The position numbers and the translations under genes are program-made. Source: an uncultured Lachnospiraceae bacterium (lineage in GTDB: Bacteria > Bacillota_A > Clostridia > Lachnospirales > Lachnospiraceae). From it: a stretch of 11,706 bases of DNA. Location of the stretch: assembly GCA_946410365.1 (NCBI GenBank), contig CAMKAA010000014.1:1-11706 (forward strand). The letters run 5' to 3'. Of the stretch, positions 1 through 7,460 are shown one piece after another (within the stretch, counting starts at the first letter, position 1; each line of letters opens with the position of its first letter). The notes beneath the pieces were generated by a model. That model had not been told where the DNA came from, ran no database searches, and worked only from the letters and a program-made list of their open reading frames with translations.

Positions 1-75
1 ATGGTGATCGAGGGAGACAGGTTTAAAGTGGAATCTGTCGAATCGACAGTTGTAATGAACAGACTGCGCTGGTGA
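1..75 (+). CDS. C-terminal end of an unidentified upstream protein (partial)
   Basis: Frame 1 is open from the first base to a TGA at 73-75 and encodes 24 residues beginning VIEGDRFKVESVES after an initial Met and ending MNRLRW. The other two plus-strand frames hit stops within the first 30 bases, so this is the likely tail of a gene entering from the left. The ATG at base 1 is probably an internal Met and not a start. The pattern EGDRFKVESVE, followed by a short hydrophobic and basic end, loosely recalls the C-terminal transporter-associated (CorC/HlyC) domain, but 24 residues are too few to assign a family. The stop codon lies inside a hairpin (69-93). Confidence 0.4.
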   Translation: MVIEGDRFKVESVESTVVMNRLRW

Positions 76-96
76 CAGGGGAGAGGTCACCAGGGC
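66..96 (+). other. Hairpin spanning the stop codon of the upstream gene
   Basis: CTGGTGAC (69-76) and GTCACCAG (86-93) form a perfect 8-bp stem with a 9-nt loop. After one mismatch the stem gains two more pairs (66-67 with 95-96). The stop codon at 73-75 lies in the left arm. No T-tract follows, so this is not a convincing intrinsic terminator. It may act as an mRNA 3' stabiliser or be part of a longer 3' structure. Confidence 0.4.
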
Positions 97-118
97 GTTA
101 AGGGGAGTTTACGTAAGA

Positions 119-168
119 TAAAGGGACTGCCGCATCAGGAATGATTTTCCGGTGCAGCAGTCCCTTTA
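119..168 (-). terminator. Probable intrinsic terminator downstream of metY
   Basis: TAAAGGGACTGC (119-130) and GCAGTCCCTTTA (157-168) form a perfect 12-bp stem around a 26-nt loop. It starts 28 bases after the metY stop codon on the minus strand. The T-tract on that side is short and interrupted (TTTATCTTA), and the plus side reads CCCTTTAGT. The structure could therefore stop transcription from both directions weakly, or mainly protect the metY mRNA 3' end. Confidence 0.6.
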
Positions 169-195
169 GTAATCCGACATTTTGGAGGCCGCGGA

Positions 196-1464
196 TCAGG
201 CCAGCGCCTGTTCGATATCAGCGATGATATCACTGACATTCTCAATGCCAACGGACAGACGGATCAGATCCGGTCCGACGCCGCTTGCGATCAGTTCTTC
301 GTCCGTGAGCTGGCGGTGCGTGGAATTGGCGGGATGAAGAATGCAGGTGTGGGCGTCCGCAACGTGAGTCGCGATCATTGCAACCTTGAGCTTCTTCATA
401 AATGCCTCTGCGGCAGCTCTTCCGCCCTTGAGACCGAAGGAGATGACGCCGCAGGTTCCGTTCGGCATATACTTCTGAGCTCTTTCGTAGTATTTGTCGC
501 CGGGAAGGCCGGGATAGGTAACCCATGCTACTTTGTCATTGCTGCTCAGATATTCGGCGACCTTCTGCGCGTTCTCGCAGTGCCTGGGCATGCGGACAGC
601 CAGAGACTCGATGCCGAGATTTAAAAGGAAAGCGTTCATGGGAGCCTGAATGGAACCGAAATCTCTCATGAGCTGTGCGGTGCACTTTGTGATAAAAGCG
701 CCGCCAAGGCCGAACTTCTCAGCATATGTGATCCCGTGATAAGAATCATCGGGGGTGGTAAGGCCGGGGAACTTGTCGGCGTGTGCCATCCAGTCGAATT
801 TGCCGCCGTCAATGATGGCGCCGCCTACGGTTGCGTCATGTCCGTCCAGGTACTTGGTCGTGGAGTGGGTGACGATATCGGCGCCCCATTCGATCGGCCT
901 GCAGTTGATGGGAGTGGCAAAGGTGTTATCTACGATGAGCGGTACGCCGTGCGCGTGAGCTGCCTTTGCGAAACGCTCGATGTCAAAGACGACGAGTGCG
1001 GGGTTGGCGATGGTCTCGCCGAAAACAGCCTTGGTGTTGGGGCGGAAAGCCTTTTCGAGCTCTTCGTCGCTGCAGTCAGGATCGACGAAAGTGAATTCGA
1101 TGCCCATCTTGCGCATCGTTACGTTGAAAAGGTTGAAAGTGCCGCCATAAATTGTGGAGGCGCTGACAATGTGATCACCGCAGCTCGCAATGTTGAAGAC
1201 ACTGAAGAAGTTGGCTGCCTGGCCGGAAGAGGTCAGCATACCTGCTGTTCCGCCTTCCAGGGCGGCGAGCTTGGCTGCCACCATGTCGTTGGTGGGATTC
1301 TGAAGACGGGTATAGAAGTAACCGGAAGCCTCCAGGTCGAACAGTTTGCCCATGTCTTCGCTTGTATCGTATTTAAAGGTTGTGCTCTGAATGATCGGGA
1401 TCATTCTGGACTCGCCGTTTTTGGGTGAATAACCGGCTTGAATGCACATTGTTTCTCTTTCCAT
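196..1464 (-). CDS. metY: O-acetylhomoserine sulfhydrylase (PLP-dependent, Cys/Met metabolism family)
   Basis: The 422-residue protein belongs to the Cys/Met metabolism PLP-enzyme family. It most resembles O-acetylhomoserine aminocarboxypropyltransferase, which makes homocysteine (or methionine) from O-acetylhomoserine and sulfide (or methanethiol) in the cytosol. Visible landmarks are the Y-T-R phosphate-binding motif at residues 51-53, the VDNTFATP stretch that supplies the Asp facing the pyridine nitrogen, and the HSTTKYLDGH motif with the PLP-binding lysine at K204. The C-terminal THVADAHTCILHPA and HRQLTDEE segments are typical of MetY; cystathionine synthases are usually about 380 residues. 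The start at 1464 is chosen because GGAGGT (1472-1477) lies 7 bases upstream; the ATG five codons later is less well placed. It is transcribed away from the pyrophosphatase gene. The short leader has no room for a SAM riboswitch. A related homocysteine-forming lyase activity cannot be excluded. Confidence 0.93.
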   Translation of the reverse strand: MERETMCIQAGYSPKNGESRMIPIIQSTTFKYDTSEDMGKLFDLEASGYFYTRLQNPTNDMVAAKLAALEGGTAGMLTSSGQAANFFSVFNIASCGDHIVSASTIYGGTFNLFNVTMRKMGIEFTFVDPDCSDEELEKAFRPNTKAVFGETIANPALVVFDIERFAKAAHAHGVPLIVDNTFATPINCRPIEWGADIVTHSTTKYLDGHDATVGGAIIDGGKFDWMAHADKFPGLTTPDDSYHGITYAEKFGLGGAFITKCTAQLMRDFGSIQAPMNAFLLNLGIESLAVRMPRHCENAQKVAEYLSSNDKVAWVTYPGLPGDKYYERAQKYMPNGTCGVISFGLKGGRAAAEAFMKKLKVAMIATHVADAHTCILHPANSTHRQLTDEELIASGVGPDLIRLSVGIENVSDIIADIEQALA

Positions 1465-1519
1465 TTTTGTTACCTCCGCTGTGAATGTCTTCTTTCCGTA
1501 TTCCGGATCTATTCTTAAT

Positions 1520-1535
1520 ACATCTTAAAAGATGT
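1520..1535. repeat. Inverted repeat overlapping the metY -10 element
   Basis: ACATCTT (1520-1526) and AAGATGT (1529-1535) are perfect inverted arms with a 2-base spacer. They cover the proposed metY -10 box, a position where a bound dimeric repressor would block transcription. No regulator can be assigned from the sequence. Confidence 0.4.
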
Positions 1536-1550
1536 CGGGGAGTATGGCAA
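1522..1550 (-). promoter_or_regulatory. Candidate sigma-A promoter for metY
   Basis: On the minus strand, TTGCCA (1545-1550) and TAAGAT (1522-1527) are separated by exactly 17 bases, each matching 4 of 6 consensus positions. Transcription would begin near 1515, leaving a leader of about 50 nt before the metY start. The -10 element lies inside an inverted repeat (1520-1535). Confidence 0.5.
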
Positions 1551-1638
1551 ATACTAATTTGTTCATTTTGTATCTGTCAAAAAAGAATCGGAACATACGG
1601 AACTGCTGTAAAGACAGGATTTTGAAAGAGGGAATTCA

Positions 1639-1667
1639 TTGTCTGTATAAATCGAACATGATATCAT
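1639..1667 (+). promoter_or_regulatory. Candidate sigma-A promoter for the pyrophosphatase gene
   Basis: TTGTCT (1639-1644) and TATCAT (1662-1667) are separated by 17 bases and match 4 of 6 and 5 of 6 consensus positions. The predicted start is near 1674, giving a leader of about 43 nt. The rest of the 1465-1716 intergenic region is AT-rich and holds no convincing gene. Confidence 0.55.
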
Positions 1668-1679
1668 TGATTTATAAAA

Positions 1680-1692
1680 AAGAGCAGCTCTT
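1680..1692. repeat. Palindrome in the pyrophosphatase leader
   Basis: AAGAGC-A-GCTCTT is a perfect 6-bp inverted repeat around one central base. It lies just after the predicted transcription start and 12 bases before the GGGAGG ribosome binding site (1705-1710). It could be an operator or chance; a one-base loop makes an RNA hairpin unlikely without melting inner pairs. Confidence 0.3.
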
Positions 1693-1716
1693 AACCGAAT
1701 TGCCGGGAGGGTATAT

Positions 1717-3357
1717 ATGGCACAGGATAACAGAATTTATGTAACGGGGCATAAGAATCCGCATGCGGATTCAGTTGCAGCGGCAATCGCTTACGCGGAA
1801 TACAAGAAAGCACAGGGATATGACGCGATTCCCTGTGTTCTGGGCAAGATCAACAAGGAGTCCCAGTATCTGCTGGACAGATTCGGATTTGAAAAGCCCA
1901 TGCTTCTCGAGACGGCTCAGGTGCGGCTTGACGAAGTGGATCTGGCCGCCCCTTACTCGATCACTCCGGAGACCACTATCTTCGAGACGGTGGGACTTAT
2001 GAAGAAAGAGGACAGAGAGGGATTCGCAGTAGTCGATGAGAATGATCTGGTGATCGGGTGGGTCTCCAAGTCGGATCTGGCAAATATTGCGCTCAATGAT
2101 ACGAAGAATTCCCACCCGATGCTCAGGGATACTCCCACAGAGTACATAGCTAAGACGATCAACGGTAAGATTCTTTATGATGACGATCAGCGTCATCTAA
2201 ACGGCAAGGTGAGTATCCTCACTATGACGAACAAAGAGAATCTCGAGGATTACGAGGTGGCAGACAGGATCGTGATCACGGGCGGCAATAAGAAGGCCCA
2301 GAAGATCCTGATCGAAAAAGGGGCCGGTATGCTTATCATCATCTGGGAGACTTCCGTGGATGACAGTGTACTTAAACTCGCGAAGGAGCACCACTGCACG
2401 ATCATAACATCCGGATACGGCGCGATGAATACCTCCAGGTATCTGTATTTTGCCCCTCCCGTGAGGATGATGATGACGCTCAAGCCCATGAAGTTCTACG
2501 GACATGAGCTGGCGGAGGATGCAGGCAGGAAGATGGCACGCACACAGTTCAGGGCGTTTCCTGTCGTAGATGACGACAATCACCTGGTGGGATATGCGAT
2601 GAGATCCCATATCCTCAACTACAATGACAAGCAGCTGATCCTGGTAGATCACAATGAGTTCTCCCAGTCGGTCAAGGGAATTGAGAAGGCAAGAGTGCTG
2701 GAAGTAATTGACCACCACAGAGTCACCGACTTCTCCACGTCCAGACCGGTAAGTTTCAGAAATGAGATCGTAGGCAGCACCTGTACGATCATCGCGACGA
2801 TCTTCAGGGAAAACCAGGTACCCATCGAGGAGAACCTGGCAGGCCTTATGCTCGGCGGACTTTTGTCGGATACGATGAACCTTCAGACTCCTACGACGAC
2901 GGATAAGGACAGGCAGACAGCCAACATACTGGCTGCTCTGGCGGGGCTTGATCTCGACCAGTTCTCAGAGGAACTTTTCTCCCTTACAGAGGATGAGGGA
3001 GGATCTTTGGAAGAGCTGATGAGCCGCGATATTATTTTCGAGGATGTCATGGGCGTCCGGCTTATGCTCACGAAGGTAAATGTTCCTCAGGTGGAGCCTT
3101 ACAGGGACAGAGCGGAAGACATGCAGCAGGCGCTGGATATGCTGACCAAGAACAAGAACGCGGATATCGGAATCCTTTCCATTACTTCGGCTTTGGAGAA
3201 CAGTTCGATCCTGTTCGCTTCGGGAGAGAAAGGAAACTGGCTCTTTGAGGCTTATCCGGATCATGAGGGAGAGCCCCACAGCGTTCAGGAAGGCCTGGTA
3301 TCCAGAAAGATGCAGATGCTGCCCAAACTCTCAAAAGTAATCAGTAAGTACGCTTGA
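1717..3357 (+). CDS. ppaC: CBS/DRTGG-domain manganese-dependent inorganic pyrophosphatase (family II)
   Basis: The 546-residue protein is a family II (DHH superfamily) cytosolic pyrophosphatase, hydrolysing pyrophosphate to two phosphates. It carries the regulatory insert found in clostridial CBS-PPases, so it is much longer than plain PpaC (about 310). The N-terminal DHH segment holds GHKNPHADS (11-19). A first CBS domain (about 67-128), a DRTGG domain (about 140-250) and a second CBS domain (about 252-306) follow. The DHH fold then resumes with DHNE (311-314), DHHR (332-335) and GGLLSDT (Asp385), and the DHHA2 part ends with the substrate-binding SRK (529-531). CBS-PPases are known to be regulated by adenine nucleotides and diadenosine polyphosphates. 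Oddity: the usual NPD metal-ligand aspartate is His16, while His12 and Asp18 are kept. The start is set by GGGAGG (1705-1710) six bases upstream. The gene stands alone, with its own promoter candidate and terminator. Confidence 0.95.
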   Translation: MAQDNRIYVTGHKNPHADSVAAAIAYAEYKKAQGYDAIPCVLGKINKESQYLLDRFGFEKPMLLETAQVRLDEVDLAAPYSITPETTIFETVGLMKKEDREGFAVVDENDLVIGWVSKSDLANIALNDTKNSHPMLRDTPTEYIAKTINGKILYDDDQRHLNGKVSILTMTNKENLEDYEVADRIVITGGNKKAQKILIEKGAGMLIIIWETSVDDSVLKLAKEHHCTIITSGYGAMNTSRYLYFAPPVRMMMTLKPMKFYGHELAEDAGRKMARTQFRAFPVVDDDNHLVGYAMRSHILNYNDKQLILVDHNEFSQSVKGIEKARVLEVIDHHRVTDFSTSRPVSFRNEIVGSTCTIIATIFRENQVPIEENLAGLMLGGLLSDTMNLQTPTTTDKDRQTANILAALAGLDLDQFSEELFSLTEDEGGSLEELMSRDIIFEDVMGVRLMLTKVNVPQVEPYRDRAEDMQQALDMLTKNKNADIGILSITSALENSSILFASGEKGNWLFEAYPDHEGEPHSVQEGLVSRKMQMLPKLSKVISKYA

Positions 3358-3397
3358 TGCCGCTAATCCGGCCAAACAATGATCACTGACAGATATG

Positions 3398-3427
3398 AAA
3401 ATGCCCCGGCTTGCCGGGGCATTTTTT
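3398..3427. terminator. Strong, probably bidirectional intrinsic terminator
   Basis: GCCCCGGC (3403-3410) pairs perfectly with GCCGGGGC (3413-3420) around a TT loop. The stem extends outward through AT pairs and is followed by six T residues (3422-3427) on the plus strand. On the minus strand the same hairpin is followed by TTTTC, so it can end both the pyrophosphatase transcript and the convergent cellobiose phosphorylase transcript. Confidence 0.9.
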
Positions 3428-3461
3428 AAGGAGGATTATGAAAACATTTATCTGGCAGTGA
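3428..3461 (+). other. Seven-codon mini-ORF behind a perfect Shine-Dalgarno sequence
   Basis: AAGGAGG (3428-3434) lies three bases before ATG (3438), which opens MKTFIWQ and stops at TGA (3459-3461). It follows the terminator directly and ends just before the stop codon of the convergent phosphorylase gene. It is too short to call a gene. It may be chance or the remnant of a lost gene start. Confidence 0.2.
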
Positions 3462-3464
3462 TCT

Positions 3465-5975
3465 TTATCCCATGATCACTTCTACGTTGTATTCTTTCTG
3501 ACCCTTTTTGTAGGGGATAACATGTCCGGCAATTTCTTTGCCGTCAACGATCATTTTCTTTACACCCTTTTCAACATGATCAGGATTCCTGACGCTGATA
3601 TGATATATGCCTTCTCTGTAAGTGCGGGTCAGCTCAAAATCACCGAAATCATCGGGGATGCAGGGATCGATGCTAAGACCGCTCAAAGTGGGGTATACAC
3701 CCAGAATGTACTGGGAGATATCTGTGAAGGTCCAGGCCGCTGTTCCGGTCAGCCAGCTGTTCTTTCCCTCACCGAAGTTGGGTGCTTCAGGACCGGCTAC
3801 CATCTGAGAATAGACATAGGGTTCTGTTCTGTGGATCTCGCTGAACTCTTCGACGCAGGAAGGGCATGTCTTCCAATAGATCTCAAAAGCTCTGTTTCCG
3901 CGTCCGATGACGGTTTCCGCGATAGATACCCAGGGATTATTGTGGCAGAAGATACCGCCGTTTTCTTTGTATCCCGGAGGATAGGAGGAAACCTCACCAA
4001 GTTCCACATGATATCTTGTGTAAGCGGGTTTCAAGAGAGCAATGCCATACTTGGAATCCAGGATCTCTTTTACACTGTCGAGAGCCTGAAGCGCTTCGCC
4101 GGTCTCTTTGCCGACGCCTGCAAGAACGCAGAAGCCCTGGGGCTCAATGTAAATCTGACCCTCTTCACACTCGTGGGAGCCTACTTTGTGGCTGAAAGCA
4201 TCGTAAGCGCGGACAAACCACTTTCCGTCCCAGCCATCGGTGAGAAGTGTCTTCTCCATGATATCGCGCTCTTTGCGCATCGCGGCGGCTTCATCCTTAA
4301 GTCCGATGAGATCGCACAGATCCGCGTACTCGCCGGCGTATTTGACGAACATTCCGCCAATGAACACTGATTCAGCAACCGGTCCTTCACTGGGGCCTGA
4401 GGTCTGGAAGGATTCTCCCGAGTGCTCAGAGAAGCAGTTGAGATTGAGGCAGTCGTTCCAGTCAGCGCGGCCTATGAGCGGGATGCCGTGAGGCCCCTTG
4501 TGGGTGATCGTGTAGTTCACGCTCCTGCGCAGATGCTCCATGAGAGGCTGCGCGAGAGAAGCATCATTATCAAAGGGCACAGACTCATCCAAAATAGAGA
4601 CATCGCCTGTCTCGCGGATATAAGCGCTGACAGCTGCGATGAGCCAGAGCGGGTCATCGTTAAATCCGCTGCCGATATCGGCATTGCCTTTCTTGGTAAG
4701 GGGCTGATACTGGTGGTACGCGCTGCCGTCGGGGAACTGCGTGGAGGCAATGTCGATGATCCTTTGTCTTGCGCGCTCGGGTACAAGGTGAACGAAACCG
4801 AGCAGATCCTGGCAGGAATCTCTAAAGCCCATGCCTCTCCCGATGCCGGACTCATAATAAGAGGCGCTGCGGGACATATTGAAGGTGATCATGCACTGGT
4901 ACTGATTCCAGATGTTGACCATTCTGTCCACTTCAGGACGGGAACTGGTGACATGGAATTTGCTGAGCAGTTCGCCCCAGTAACTGCGCAGGGTTTCATA
5001 AGCTGCAATGACAGCCTCGCGATCATGATATTTGCGGATCATGGCGCGCGCTTTGGTCTTATTGATGACTCCGTAGGATTCCCACTTTTCTTCAACGGGA
5101 TTTTCCACATAGGTTAACTGGAATACTACACTGGTACTTTCGCCCGGAGCGAGTTTGAGATCGAGTTCAAAGACAGCGCAGGGAGACCATCCGCTTGCAA
5201 CCGTGTTTTTGCAGGAGCCTCTTTCAACCACATCGGGAAGGGCGGGGCTTCTGTAATCACCTATAAAGGAACGCCTGTCGGTATCAAAACCGCTGATCGG
5301 ACGATTGACAGAGAAGACAGCATACATATTTCTGCGCTCTCTGTATTCCGTACGGTGATATACAGCTGCGTAATCGAGCTCACTGTAATTTTCGATGGAA
5401 GTCTTTTCCGGTTTTTTAAGTCCGCTGATCTTGTAACCGAGATTGGACTCAATTTCAACTTCACCGGTAGAGAGGTTTCGCTGGAAATTCTTCTGGTCAT
5501 CGTCGGCATCCCAAAGGCACCACTCTACATAGGGGAATACCTTGAGGCTCTTTGCCTGAACGGATTCGTTCTTAATATCAAGGAGGATAAGCTCGCAGGT
5601 ATCACCCATGGGGACGAAATTGAGCTGGCTGACAGAAACGCCGTTTTTAGAAGAAGAAAAACGGGAATAACCCATGCCGTGCCTGCACTCATAACTGTCC
5701 AGTTCTGTCTTGGAAGGCTGCCAGCCGGTATTCCAGACAGTGTTTTCATCTTTAATATATATGTACTTTCCATTTCCGTCGTAAGGGACGTCATTGTAAC
5801 GATAACGTGTAAGCCTTAGAAGACGTGCATCCTTATAAAAGGAATAACCTCCGCATGTATTGGAAATCAGCGTGAAGAAGTCCTGGTTTCCGAGATAATT
5901 GATCCAGGGGAGAGGAGTTTTGGGAGTTGTGATCACGTACTCTCTGTTGGCATCATCGAAATGTCCGAATTTCAT
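3465..5975 (-). CDS. cbpA: Cellobiose phosphorylase (GH94)
   Basis: This 836-residue protein splits cellobiose with phosphate into alpha-glucose 1-phosphate and glucose, saving ATP compared with hydrolysis. Its N-terminus ([17 protein letters not shown], then PWINYLG and GGYSFYKDA) closely matches cellobiose phosphorylases such as the Cellvibrio gilvus enzyme as I remember it, more than cellodextrin or chitobiose phosphorylases. It has an N-terminal beta-sandwich (about 1-300) and an (alpha/alpha)6 catalytic barrel. The barrel contains [20 protein letters not shown] (Asp505 and Asp508; one should be the catalytic acid), [10 protein letters not shown] (His678) and LTGTAAW (Thr743-Gly744). His678 and Thr743-Gly744 fit the phosphate-binding positions of the family. 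No signal peptide is seen, so it is cytosolic. The start is 5975, not the ATG at 5987: GGAGG (5981-5985) overlaps that upstream ATG and is spaced 5 bases from the chosen one. It diverges from a LacI-type regulator. Confidence 0.93.
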   Translation of the reverse strand: MKFGHFDDANREYVITTPKTPLPWINYLGNQDFFTLISNTCGGYSFYKDARLLRLTRYRYNDVPYDGNGKYIYIKDENTVWNTGWQPSKTELDSYECRHGMGYSRFSSSKNGVSVSQLNFVPMGDTCELILLDIKNESVQAKSLKVFPYVEWCLWDADDDQKNFQRNLSTGEVEIESNLGYKISGLKKPEKTSIENYSELDYAAVYHRTEYRERRNMYAVFSVNRPISGFDTDRRSFIGDYRSPALPDVVERGSCKNTVASGWSPCAVFELDLKLAPGESTSVVFQLTYVENPVEEKWESYGVINKTKARAMIRKYHDREAVIAAYETLRSYWGELLSKFHVTSSRPEVDRMVNIWNQYQCMITFNMSRSASYYESGIGRGMGFRDSCQDLLGFVHLVPERARQRIIDIASTQFPDGSAYHQYQPLTKKGNADIGSGFNDDPLWLIAAVSAYIRETGDVSILDESVPFDNDASLAQPLMEHLRRSVNYTITHKGPHGIPLIGRADWNDCLNLNCFSEHSGESFQTSGPSEGPVAESVFIGGMFVKYAGEYADLCDLIGLKDEAAAMRKERDIMEKTLLTDGWDGKWFVRAYDAFSHKVGSHECEEGQIYIEPQGFCVLAGVGKETGEALQALDSVKEILDSKYGIALLKPAYTRYHVELGEVSSYPPGYKENGGIFCHNNPWVSIAETVIGRGNRAFEIYWKTCPSCVEEFSEIHRTEPYVYSQMVAGPEAPNFGEGKNSWLTGTAAWTFTDISQYILGVYPTLSGLSIDPCIPDDFGDFELTRTYREGIYHISVRNPDHVEKGVKKMIVDGKEIAGHVIPYKKGQKEYNVEVIMG

Positions 5976-6026
5976 ATTGTCCTCCATGTTTTCGAGTTTT
6001 TTATAACGATAAACTTATATGAATAC

Positions 6027-6055
6027 ATTATAGTTTTAGTTAATTTCAAGTACAA
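6027..6055 (-). promoter_or_regulatory. Candidate promoter for cellobiose phosphorylase
   Basis: On the minus strand a perfect TATAAT (6027-6032) is preceded, after 17 bases, by TTGTAC (6050-6055), which matches the -35 consensus at only three positions. Transcription would start near 6020, leaving a leader of about 45 nt. The poor -35 element and the palindrome centred about 62 bases upstream of the start would suit either an activated promoter or a repressor acting by looping. Confidence 0.6.
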
Positions 6056-6077
6056 CTGTAACAATGCCAAAAAAACG

Positions 6078-6087
6078 AAAACGTTTT
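6078..6087. promoter_or_regulatory. LacI-family operator candidate 1 (AAAACGTTTT)
   Basis: AAAACGTTTT is a perfect 10-bp palindrome with the central CG step typical of LacI-family and CcpA sites. With flanks it reads CGAAAACGTTTTAG, which also resembles a catabolite-responsive element but departs from the consensus at two core positions and one flank. It lies upstream of the phosphorylase -35 element. Confidence 0.55.
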
Positions 6088-6203
6088 AGAATAAAATTAC
6101 CAAAACAGACTATTTTGACTGTCAATTCAAACAAAACAACTGCTTTGGTTTTGGCAAAATCTAACAATTTTGTAAAAACGCATCAAAACTATCGAAAATG
6201 GGC

Positions 6204-6230
6204 TTGAAAAATATAAGAAATAGATATACA
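6204..6230 (+). promoter_or_regulatory. Weak promoter candidate for the LacI-type regulator
   Basis: TTGAAA (6204-6209) and TATACA (6225-6230) are reasonable elements, but the 15-base spacing is short. The predicted start near 6237 would place operator candidate 2 at the start of the transcript. No better pair was found in the AT-rich region. Confidence 0.3.
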
Positions 6231-6241
6231 GTAGAACTACA

Positions 6242-6251
6242 AAAACGTTTA
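6242..6251. promoter_or_regulatory. LacI-family operator candidate 2 (AAAACGTTTA)
   Basis: AAAACGTTTA contains the perfect palindrome AAACGTTT (6243-6250) and shares AAAACGTTTNAG with the first site. It sits just after the -10 candidate of the regulator gene and about 70 bases before its ATG, where binding would repress the regulator's own transcription. The two site centres are 164 bp apart. Confidence 0.5.
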
Positions 6252-6313
6252 AGTGATTTAGACGGGTTTGAAACGAAACAATATTGGGTGTTTTGTAGTA
6301 ACGGGAGACGAAT

Positions 6314-7339
6314 ATGGTTTCGATGAAAGACTTGGCTGCTGCCTGTAATGTCTCGATTGCAACTGTGAGCAAGGCTCTGAACGATCAGCATGATGTTAGT
6401 GCCAAGACGAAGGAAATGGTCAGAAGGAAGGCTAAGGAATTGGGATACTTTCCGAATTCAGCAGCCAAAGCCCTCAAGACCAACCGCTCCCATAACATTG
6501 GAGTCCTGTTCGTGGACGAAGCCCAAAGTGGTCTGACCCATGATTTCTTCGCGAATGTGCTGGATAGTTTCAAGAGGACTATAGAACTGCAGGACTATGA
6601 CCTGACACTGGTCAACTGCAGCAAAGAGCATCATGGATCCATGACTTATCTGGAGCGGGCAAGGTACAGGGGGTTTGACGGAGTGGCAATAGCCTGTATC
6701 GATTTCAAGGACCCGGAAGTGATCGAACTGGTCGACAGCAACATACCCGTTGTGACGATCGACTACATTTTCAATAACCGGATCGCTGTGATCTCGGACA
6801 ATGTAAAGGGAATGAGAGATCTGGTCACATATGTGTATGAAATGGGACACAGAAAGATCGCTTATATTCACGGGAAAGACTCTTCGGTAACACAGGCAAG
6901 AGTTTCTTCTTTCTACACAACCTGTTCGCAGCTTGGCATCGAAGTTCCGGATGAATACTTGAAGGTAGCTGATTACAGGAACACGGAGGAAGCTTACCAG
7001 AGAACGATGGAACTTCTGGATCTGAGCGATCCGCCGACCTGCATCCTTTATCCGGATGATTTCGCGGGTTTCGGCGGGATCAACGCGATCAGGGAGAGAG
7101 GATTTCAGATCCCGGAAGATATCTCTGTGGCAGGTTACGATGGGATACGGATCGGAAGGCACATCGAACCGAAGCTCACAACGATCCGTCAGGACACGAA
7201 GCAGATCGGAAAGCTGGCGGCGGAAAACCTGATCAAGCTGATAGAACATCCGAGATCTACGATCATCCGCCCGATAGTTGTAGAAGGTGAACTTTACAAG
7301 GGAAGTACGGTAAAGGATATCAACAAAGTCGCTGAGTGA
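6314..7339 (+). CDS. LacI-family transcriptional regulator
   Basis: The 341-residue protein has the LacI/GalR layout. An N-terminal helix-turn-helix (MKDLAAACNVSIATVSKALN, residues 4-23) is followed by the rest of the headpiece and the hinge helix NSAAKALKTNRS (48-59). Hinge Leu54 is the position that wedges into the central CG step of LacI-type operators. A periplasmic-binding-protein-like sensor domain starts at IGVLFVDEA (about 62) and runs to about 330, with the conserved SVAGYDG and LTTIRQD motifs. The ligand cannot be read from sequence; the context suggests cellobiose or a related sugar or sugar phosphate. GGGAG (6303-6307) is 6 bases before the chosen ATG, and an ATG three codons later is less well spaced. 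It diverges from cellobiose phosphorylase and lies 121 bp upstream of the importer genes, so it probably controls both and itself. A cellobiose-specific role is inferred. Confidence 0.93.
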   Translation: MVSMKDLAAACNVSIATVSKALNDQHDVSAKTKEMVRRKAKELGYFPNSAAKALKTNRSHNIGVLFVDEAQSGLTHDFFANVLDSFKRTIELQDYDLTLVNCSKEHHGSMTYLERARYRGFDGVAIACIDFKDPEVIELVDSNIPVVTIDYIFNNRIAVISDNVKGMRDLVTYVYEMGHRKIAYIHGKDSSVTQARVSSFYTTCSQLGIEVPDEYLKVADYRNTEEAYQRTMELLDLSDPPTCILYPDDFAGFGGINAIRERGFQIPEDISVAGYDGIRIGRHIEPKLTTIRQDTKQIGKLAAENLIKLIEHPRSTIIRPIVVEGELYKGSTVKDINKVAE

Positions 7340-7460
7340 TGACAAGGCGGCAGTCGTGTATCGATCACAATGGCAATCACCGCGAAAGCGGAATGCAAAT
7401 AAAGTACAAAACATACCGTGCACAATAGTGTGTGCGGCAAATAAAAGGGAGGTATACCTA
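7340..7460 (+). other. Leader between the regulator and the binding-protein gene
   Basis: No convincing sigma-A promoter or T-tract terminator was found in these 121 bases, so the binding-protein gene may be co-transcribed with the regulator. The stretch holds a small hairpin with a GNRA loop (CCGC-GAAA-GCGG, 7380-7391) and a weak GCACA/TGTGC inverted repeat. No copy of the AAAACGTTT operator is present. GGGAGG (7448-7452 plus the preceding G) is the ribosome binding site. Confidence 0.4.

Larger units (their letters stand above)
5976..6313. promoter_or_regulatory. Divergent control region between cellobiose phosphorylase and the LacI-type regulator
   Basis: This 338-bp stretch is strongly AT-rich and holds no supported gene. 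It contains a promoter candidate for each flanking gene and two AAAACGTTT palindromes (listed separately). Further short symmetric sequences are TTGAC-T-GTCAA (6115-6125) and TTTTG-G-CAAAA (6149-6159). The last two are less specific in such AT-rich sequence and may be chance. Confidence 0.75.

Noticed and set aside
736..1428. 230-codon plus-strand open frame antisense to metY
   Set aside because: It is a shadow of a full-length PLP enzyme with intact active-site motifs.
1465..1515. SAM or other riboswitch in the metY leader
   Set aside because: The leader from the proposed start is only about 50 nt, too short for a SAM aptamer, and no terminator hairpin precedes the gene.
1532..1744. 70-codon plus-strand frame in the metY-pyrophosphatase intergenic region
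   Set aside because: It covers the pyrophosphatase promoter candidate and overlaps its start codon, has no ribosome binding site, and its translation looks like random AT-rich sequence.
3522..5117. Long plus-strand open frames (282 and 231 codons) antisense to cellobiose phosphorylase
   Set aside because: The minus-strand frame is a complete, clearly recognised GH94 enzyme; the antisense translations show no domain and lack convincing ribosome binding sites.
5985..5987. Upstream ATG giving a four-residue longer cellobiose phosphorylase
   Set aside because: This ATG overlaps the GGAGG that serves the ATG at 5973-5975, has no Shine-Dalgarno of its own, and the shorter form begins like known cellobiose phosphorylases.
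6170..6186. Possible catabolite-responsive element around TGTAAAAACGCATCA
   Set aside because: The spacing between the TG and CG is wrong for the consensus and the right half-site does not match.
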